DNA from: Symbiobacteriaceae bacterium
GTDB taxonomy: Bacteria; Bacillota_E; Symbiobacteriia; Symbiobacteriales; Symbiobacteriaceae
Length of the DNA stretch: 9,906 bases
Direction: 5' to 3'
Assembly (NCBI GenBank): GCA_027356675.1
Contig: DAHVXO010000179.1
Span: 1-9,906, forward strand
The notes beneath the pieces are model-generated. The model was not told the origin of the DNA. It ran no database searches and worked only from the letters and a program-made list of their open reading frames with translations. The position numbers and the translations under genes were made by a program. Below are positions 5,717-9,906 of this stretch, piece by piece (position 1 is the first letter of the stretch; each line of letters starts with the position of its first letter).

Positions 5717-8344
5717 ATGCACGCGTTTTCCGAGTATGTGAACCCGCATCTTGGGAAACTCCTGGGTCAGATCAACATGGATAAGCGTTTCGTGCGCGGC
5801 GAGGGTTGTTATCTCTACGATGCCGGTGGCCGGCGGTACTTGGATTTTATGGCCGCTTACGGCGCCTTACCCTTCGGTTTCAACCCGCCCGAGATCTGGG
5901 CGGCGCTGCATGAAGTTGAGTTCAGTCTGGAACCGTCCTTCGTTCAGCCGTCCGCACTGGATGCCGCAGGCGAACTGGCTCAGCGATTGATCGCGATCGC
6001 TCCTGAGGGGCTGCGGTATGTCACCTTCGCCAACAGTGGGACGGAGGCGGTTGAGGCCGCCATCAAGCTCTGCCGTGCGGCGACGGGGCGTATGGGCATC
6101 ATCTCCACGGAGAATTCGTTCCACGGCAAGACGCTGGGTGCGCTCTCAGCCACCGGGCGCGATGCCTACCAGAAGATCTTCGGCGCGCCGGTGGCGGGGT
6201 TCGAGCGGGTGGAGTATGGCGACCTGGACGCCCTGGCGCAGGTGCTTACCGCCCGTGGTGACACCATCGCGGCGTTCATCATGGAGCCGATTCAGGGCGA
6301 AGGCGGCATTATCGTCGCACCAGCCGGCTATATGGCGGCAGCGCGGGAGCTTTGCCACCGCCACGGCGTCCTGTTCGTCCTCGATGAGATCCAGACCGGG
6401 CTCGGCCGCACCGGCCGCCTCTTCGCCTGCGAGGAGGAGGGGGTAACACCCGATGTGATGGTGCTGGCCAAGGCCCTGGGCGGCGGGCTCTTCCCCATCG
6501 GGGCGATGCTCTGCACGGAGGCGGCCTACACGGAGGAGTTTGCGCGCAAGCACTCCTCGACCTTCGCCGGCAACACCCTGGCCTGCCGTGTGGGGCTGCG
6601 GTCTCTGGATCTGCTGCTTCGTGACGACCGAGCGCTGATCCGCCAGGTGGCAGAGAACGGCGAATTCCTGCGGTCCGGGCTCCTGGCGCTGCAGCGCAAG
6701 TACCCGCATGTGCTGCGTGAGGTTCGGGGCCGGGGTTACATGCTTGGGCTGGACTTCGGCATCGATATGGATACATACGGCCGCACTAGCCTGCTTGGGG
6801 TCATGGCGATTCAGGACAATCTGACCCCCGTCATCTCCAGCTACCTGCTCAATGTCGAGGGCCTGCGGGTTGCGCCGACGCTGAACGGTGCAAGTGTGAT
6901 CCGCATCGAGCCGCCGCTGGTGGCGACCCGTGAGATGTGCGCCCAGGTCATTGAGTCGCTGGACCGGATGCTCGGGTACCTGGCCATGGGCGACACTGCC
7001 GAGCTCGTTGGGCACCTCTTGGGTCTCGAATCCCGGCCACAATTGCTGCCGGTGCCCACTCGGCGGGTGCAGCCCGTGCCTACGGGGGACCCGCAGGAGG
7101 GGCGGTGGGCTTTCCTGGTCCACCCGGTGGACCTGCGCAACTACCCCGAAATGGATATCAGCTTCCAGGCCTTTTCAGTGGGCGAGATCGGTGAGATGGT
7201 TGAACGCTTCAATGATCTGCTCGAGCCATTTGTGGCCGGGTCCATGCGCCTGGTTGCCGATGACGGCAAGACGGCTTATGGCGAGTTTGTGGTGGTGCCA
7301 CGCACGGCGGATCAATTGCTGGCGATGCCGCACGAGCAGGCGATGGCCGAGGTGCGTCGGGCACTCGATATCGCCCGGGAGCGGGGGGCCCAGATCGTTG
7401 GTCTCGGAGCCTACACTTCAGTGGTTACCCGGGGGGGGCTGCATCTGAAGAACCCCGGTGTCGCCATCACCACGGGCAACAGCTACACGGTGGTCTCGGC
7501 TGTCGATTCGATCTACAGAGCCGTGCGGGAACTGGGCACGGGCCTACGGGATGCGACCATCGCGGTAGTGGGCGCCACCGGTGCGATCGGTCGGGCCGTG
7601 GCGATTCTGTTGTCGGAAGAGGTCGGGCGGCTGGTGCTGATTGGCAATCCAGCCCGGCCGGAGCAGAGTCGCAAGCGACTCGCCAAGGTGGCGGCGGACG
7701 CCTGCCGGCATCTGGCGCAGCGGATTCACGAGGGTCAGGCCTTCCCGGCGGGTACGATTGGGCATGCCATGCTCACGCTGGGTCAGGTGCCGACACCCGA
7801 CGCCGAACAGGAGGACTTCCTGGCGCTGGCCGATGCACTCGAACAGGATGGCCGTCTGGTGATTTCGACTGCCATCGATGACGTGCTGCCTGAGGCCGAC
7901 CTGGTGGTGACCGCCACCAGCAGCGTCGAAGGATTGGTCACGCCACAGAACTTGAAGTTTGGGGCGGCTGTGTGCGACCTGTCCCGACCGCCGAATGTCT
8001 CCCGGGCGGTGAAGGAGGCCCGGCCGGACGTGCTGGTTATCGATGGCGGGGTCGTGGCCGTGCCGGGGCTGGCCGACCTGGGCTGGCGCTTCGGGTTTGA
8101 GCCGGGTCTGGCTTACGCCTGCATGGCGGAGACGATGATCCTGGGGCTGGAGCACCGCTACGCGGACCTGTCCGTCGGGACGGACCTGAACCTGCCGACC
8201 ATCGTGGAGCTGAGGGATGTGGGGGCCCGGCTTGGGTTCCGGCTGGCGCAGCTGCGCAGCTTCGACCGGCCGCTGTCCGATGCCGAGTGGGCCAGCCTCC
8301 GGGAGGCCAGGAGCCGGGTGCTGGATCCGGTCGGGGACGACTGA
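5717..8344 (+). CDS. Fusion of class III aminotransferase and acyl-ACP-reductase-like (AAR) domain
   Basis: An 875-residue two-domain enzyme. Residues 1-425 form a class III PLP aminotransferase close to acetylornithine/ornithine/putrescine transaminases: NSGTEA (106-111), DEIQTGLGRTG (223-233), Schiff-base Lys252 in LAKALGGG, and STFAGN (281-286), all intact. Residues about 435-875 resemble cyanobacterial long-chain acyl-ACP reductase: LGAYTSVV (563-570), TTGNSYTV (585-592), the nucleotide loop VGATGAIG (618-625), VIDGGVV (774-780), and YACMAETMILGLE (800-812). Cys802 there aligns with the AAR active-site cysteine that carries the acyl group. The second half is about 100 residues longer than AAR, with an insertion around 655-715. 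Both domains appear catalytically complete, so the protein could interconvert acyl thioester, aldehyde and amine; direction and substrate are inferred. It is last in the operon and an 11-bp repeat array starts at its stop codon. Confidence 0.88.
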   Translation: MHAFSEYVNPHLGKLLGQINMDKRFVRGEGCYLYDAGGRRYLDFMAAYGALPFGFNPPEIWAALHEVEFSLEPSFVQPSALDAAGELAQRLIAIAPEGLRYVTFANSGTEAVEAAIKLCRAATGRMGIISTENSFHGKTLGALSATGRDAYQKIFGAPVAGFERVEYGDLDALAQVLTARGDTIAAFIMEPIQGEGGIIVAPAGYMAAARELCHRHGVLFVLDEIQTGLGRTGRLFACEEEGVTPDVMVLAKALGGGLFPIGAMLCTEAAYTEEFARKHSSTFAGNTLACRVGLRSLDLLLRDDRALIRQVAENGEFLRSGLLALQRKYPHVLREVRGRGYMLGLDFGIDMDTYGRTSLLGVMAIQDNLTPVISSYLLNVEGLRVAPTLNGASVIRIEPPLVATREMCAQVIESLDRMLGYLAMGDTAELVGHLLGLESRPQLLPVPTRRVQPVPTGDPQEGRWAFLVHPVDLRNYPEMDISFQAFSVGEIGEMVERFNDLLEPFVAGSMRLVADDGKTAYGEFVVVPRTADQLLAMPHEQAMAEVRRALDIARERGAQIVGLGAYTSVVTRGGLHLKNPGVAITTGNSYTVVSAVDSIYRAVRELGTGLRDATIAVVGATGAIGRAVAILLSEEVGRLVLIGNPARPEQSRKRLAKVAADACRHLAQRIHEGQAFPAGTIGHAMLTLGQVPTPDAEQEDFLALADALEQDGRLVISTAIDDVLPEADLVVTATSSVEGLVTPQNLKFGAAVCDLSRPPNVSRAVKEARPDVLVIDGGVVAVPGLADLGWRFGFEPGLAYACMAETMILGLEHRYADLSVGTDLNLPTIVELRDVGARLGFRLAQLRSFDRPLSDAEWASLREARSRVLDPVGDD

Positions 8345-8505
8345 GGCTCCCTTGAGGCTGCCCTGATGCCTCCTTGATGCCTCCTTGATGCCCCTTTGAT
8401 GCCCCCTTGATGCCCCCTTGATGCCCATCTGATGCCCTCTTGATGCCCACCTGGTGCCCACTTAATGCCCACTTAATGCCTCCTGATGCTCCCCTGAGGC
8501 CTCTT
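8342..8505 (+). repeat. Fifteen tandem copies of an 11-bp unit, consensus TGATGCCCCCT
   Basis: The first unit begins with the TGA stop of the fusion gene, and units follow without gaps to 8505 (one is 10 bp). Examples are TGATGCCTCCT at 8364 and 8375, TGATGCCCCCT at 8397 and 8408, and TAATGCCCACT at 8463. The edges are more diverged (TGAGGCTCCCT first, TGAGGCCTCTT last). The plus-strand RNA is rich in C and poor in G with almost no pairing potential, as in Rho-loading sites. No rho-independent hairpin with a T-run follows the gene, so this array may be its termination region. Because 11 is not a multiple of 3, plus-strand stops recur in all frames, whereas the minus strand is open in every frame. 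Confidence 0.92.
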
Positions 8506-8524
8506 TATCTCTACCGGGCTTGAG

Positions 8525-8873
8525 CACATGACGATCGAGGATGCCCGAAAGGTGAAGGTGGTTCTGACCGTCGGTGGCCTTAGCCCGTGGTGGCCCACCG
8601 CATTTCCAGCGACATCACTGCGGTCTAAGTGGCGGTAGAACCGGAACTGGGCGACAAGATCAAGCGCAAGTGGGATCTCAAACGTCATGGTGTCGTTCCG
8701 CTGGTAGTGGGCCATGGCTCTATCGGGAAGTGGTCGGTCTACTCCACGAATACCTGGACGGCCTGCTCCGGGAGAATCCCGACACGCTGGTTAACCTGCT
8801 AGTCCCGGTGGTGTCACCAACGAACCCTTCGACAACTACTTGCTGGATCGAGCCACGAGTACAGTATTGTTCG
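8525..8873 (+). pseudogene. Decayed C-terminal domain of an APC-family amino acid permease
   Basis: Pieces in successive frames spell out a cytosolic permease tail: RKVKVVLTVGGLSP (from 8546), then after a shift VVAHRISSDITAV (from 8587), a TAA at 8626, VAVEPELGDKIKRKWD, then another shift to LYREVVGLLHEYLDGLLREN (from 8718) and PDTLVNLLVPVV, and a third shift to VTNEPFDNYLLDRAT (from 8813). The pattern '(Y)REVVG-L--YLD-L-REN-PDTLV--L-P' is typical of the cytoplasmic tail after the twelfth membrane helix. No transporter membrane segments remain. At least three frameshifts and one stop make this a relic. The family call rests on the tail alone. Confidence 0.65.
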
Positions 8874-8909
8874 CAAGAGCGGCAAGCCCGGAAGGGTTTG
8901 CCGCTCTTG
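8874..8909. terminator. Strong 16-bp hairpin with GGAA (GNRA) loop
   Basis: CAAGAGCGGCAAGCCC (8874-8889) pairs completely with 8894-8909, with one G-U pair, around the tetraloop GGAA. Downstream on the plus strand is only TGTTGTATG, and on the minus strand CGAACAATAC, so neither side has a good T-run. It probably was the terminator of the decayed permease gene; a bidirectional transcription block or a repeat-type hairpin is also possible. Confidence 0.65.
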
Positions 8910-8959
8910 TGTTGTATGCCTCAGGGCTGTCTTCTGTTCTGGGGTCGGCTATTGGGAAT

Positions 8960-9060
8960 AGATTTAAGCCCAATTGACGGAGCATCGCCAGACATACCAG
9001 CAACAGAACCTGCACGACAGCCCACAGAGCGAGGTGACTCACAACCCAAAAACCACTCAT
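8960..9060 (-). pseudogene. N-terminal fragment of a MauD-like (thioredoxin-fold) membrane protein
   Basis: From ATG 9060 on the minus strand the protein begins MSGFWVVSHLALWAVVQVLL and continues LVCLAMLRQLGL, the N-terminal membrane anchor with the following R-Q-L/I-G motif typical of methylamine-utilisation MauD and related redoxins. Family sequence stops after about 33 residues; the remaining open frame to 8836 runs into the antisense of the hairpin and permease relic. The thioredoxin domain with its Cys pair is absent. A GAGGGTGG lies about 11 nt upstream. With the mauE-like piece just upstream it looks like the remains of a mauE-mauD pair. Confidence 0.55.
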
Positions 9061-9124
9061 AAGACAAGCACCACCCTCTTCTGGAGCATTCAGCGAGCAT
9101 GCTTGCTGCTGGTATCGTCAGGTT

Positions 9125-9394
9125 TCAGGCTGCGGCCGCTATGGCTTGTCCGAGCAGAATGGAGCACGCCACGGCTACCAGGGCGGTCAGATAGAGAGGG
9201 AGCACTTCCTGGAGGGGGCTGAAGGTCAACCCGGCCAGACCCCGGACCATCTGGGGTCGCGCCAGTTCGAGGGCCAGCAGACCTAGCACAGCCAGGCGGA
9301 CCAGGGTCCAAGGGCTCACCCTCTCACGGGTCAAGGCGCGGAAACAGTGGCGCTCGGTCTGCTTGCCCTTCGCCACCGCCCTGGCGGCACACAT
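9125..9394 (-). pseudogene. C-terminal part of a MauE/DoxX-like membrane protein
   Basis: The minus-strand frame ending at TGA 9125 contains HCFRALTRERVSPWTLVRLA followed by VLGLLALELA, then a second hydrophobic segment around LPLYLTALVAVACSILLGQA. MauE-family proteins have the same order: a Cys-containing C-x-C-F-G-A-L motif, S-R-E-R-(V/I)-S/G-P-W, and a final membrane helix. Here the first Cys of the pair is Arg (ERHCF). The N-terminal half with earlier membrane helices is missing; upstream sequence is the tail of a recombinase-linked ORF in another frame. The frame stays open to an ATG at 9457, but without family sequence. Most likely a mauE-like gene cut by the recombinase element. Confidence 0.55.
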
Positions 9395-9518
9395 CCTGCA
9401 GAAATCGTAGTCCGATGGACTGTCGCCAGATCGCCAGCCCCGCCATGGTGCTGGCACTCTCCCGGCCCTCGTGTTCAGAGAGGTTCAATTGGATTTGCTT
9501 GCGAGTCGTCACGATCAT
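9324..9518 (-). CDS. Small ORF translationally coupled to the right-hand recombinase
   Basis: A 64-residue protein (MIVTTRKQIQLNLSEHEGRE...) whose ATG overlaps the recombinase stop as ATGA and which has GGGAGG 6 nt upstream, so translation is very likely. I do not recognise it; it has no membrane segment or HTH. Its C-terminal third overlaps the mauE-like relic in a different frame, so the native C-terminus may have been replaced at an insertion junction near 9400. Confidence 0.5.
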   Translation of the reverse strand: MIVTTRKQIQLNLSEHEGRESASTMAGLAIWRQSIGLRFLQDVCRQGGGEGQADRAPLFPRLDP

Positions 9519-9906
9519 TCACGCCCTCCCTGCCAGTAGATGGCGACGGTGGCTTCAACCGCACCAGGCGCCCGGAAGACAGTGATCTCGCGAATCAGGT
9601 GCCGCAGCACCTGTCGCTGTTCCGACAGGGACAGTAGAGTCCAACTGCTATCCTGCGGGGGCAGGAGGGTGGAGTCCCGCGCCGAACCCAGGGCTATCAA
9701 CCGCTGGCTGGCGTGGGCCACTGCTTGTGCGGCTTCGGCTGACTGAGCCATGACGTTATCGCGCAACATCCCGAACGTATGGGCATCGAGTGCTCCGGCA
9801 GCATAGTCCCGGCCCATGCGGGCGAGGCGCTGTTCCAGCCGCAGGGCTCGCTGCCGGAGTACCCCAGCCACGGCCTCGGCCTTCGCCGCCTCTGCGGCGG
9901 CGAAGG
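9515..9906 (-). CDS. Second serine recombinase, C-terminal part only (5' end beyond right edge)
   Basis: An open minus-strand frame entering from the right edge and ending at TGA 9515 gives 129 residues of a recombinase C-terminus: a coiled coil (RALRLEQRLARMGRDYAAGA) and the end motif LSLSEQRQVLRHLIREITV followed by a short beta hairpin (VEATVAIYWQGG). The catalytic and zinc-ribbon regions would lie to the right of the window. Its coiled coil resembles that of the left recombinase (L---L-R---DY--GAL-A), so the two are related, and both are transcribed leftwards. A GTG at 9871 is an internal codon, not the start. Confidence 0.85.
   Translation of the reverse strand, partial: FAAAEAAKAEAVAGVLRQRALRLEQRLARMGRDYAAGALDAHTFGMLRDNVMAQSAEAAQAVAHASQRLIALGSARDSTLLPPQDSSWTLLSLSEQRQVLRHLIREITVFRAPGAVEATVAIYWQGGRE

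Noticed and set aside
4571..5749. Long minus-strand frame opposite the dehydrogenase-like gene
   Set aside because: An antisense shadow with His/Asp/Arg-rich composition; the sense gene has a strong ribosome site and family sequence.
7544..8472. Minus-strand ORFs with an 11-residue periodic peptide (GHQGGIKGAS type)
   Set aside because: The periodicity is dictated by the 11-bp DNA repeat, which is open in all minus frames; the rest of the frame is antisense to the fusion gene, and there is no convincing ribosome site.
8342..8505. CRISPR array
   Set aside because: Units are 11 bp with no spacers and there are no cas genes; it is a simple tandem repeat.

Overview
The window is GC-rich and reads like a chromosomal accessory region of a high-GC, probably thermophilic Firmicute (Symbiobacterium-like; inferred). 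The reasons are strong AAGGAGG ribosome sites in front of TTG and GTG starts, a clean sigma-A-type promoter, and the families present (PrkA, EutQ-type cupin, 'quinate 5-dehydrogenase' with its own helix-turn-helix regulator). No rRNA, tRNA or CRISPR was seen.

Layout, left to right. (1) Bases 1-1385, minus: a large serine recombinase whose 3' end lies off the left edge. (2) 1483-2862, plus: an intact fold-type II PLP enzyme only 97 bp from the recombinase start. (3) 3111-3566, minus: a lone EutQ-like cupin ending at a strong hairpin terminator. (4) 3691-4059, plus: a well conserved but isolated central piece of the serine protein kinase PrkA. (5) 4093-8344, plus: a compact operon with promoter, three palindromic operator-like boxes, a TTG-start HTH regulator, a TTG-start quinate/shikimate-dehydrogenase-like protein, and an 875-residue fusion of a class III aminotransferase to a domain resembling cyanobacterial long-chain acyl-ACP reductase (AAR). 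(6) 8342-8505: fifteen tandem 11-bp units that begin exactly at the fusion gene's stop codon. (7) 8525-9400: gene relics, namely a frameshifted APC-permease C-terminus (plus) and pieces of a mauD-like and a mauE-like gene (minus), with a 16-bp GNRA-loop hairpin between them. (8) 9324-9906, minus: the 3' end of a second serine recombinase with a translationally coupled small ORF that runs into the mauE relic.

The centre of interest is the operon. The fusion keeps both the PLP lysine of the aminotransferase half and a cysteine placed like the AAR active-site cysteine. The simplest hypothesis is reduction of an acyl thioester to an aldehyde coupled to transamination to an amine (or the reverse), under control of the linked regulator. 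The surroundings (two related recombinases in the same orientation and at least four gene relics) show a much rearranged locus in which this operon has stayed intact.
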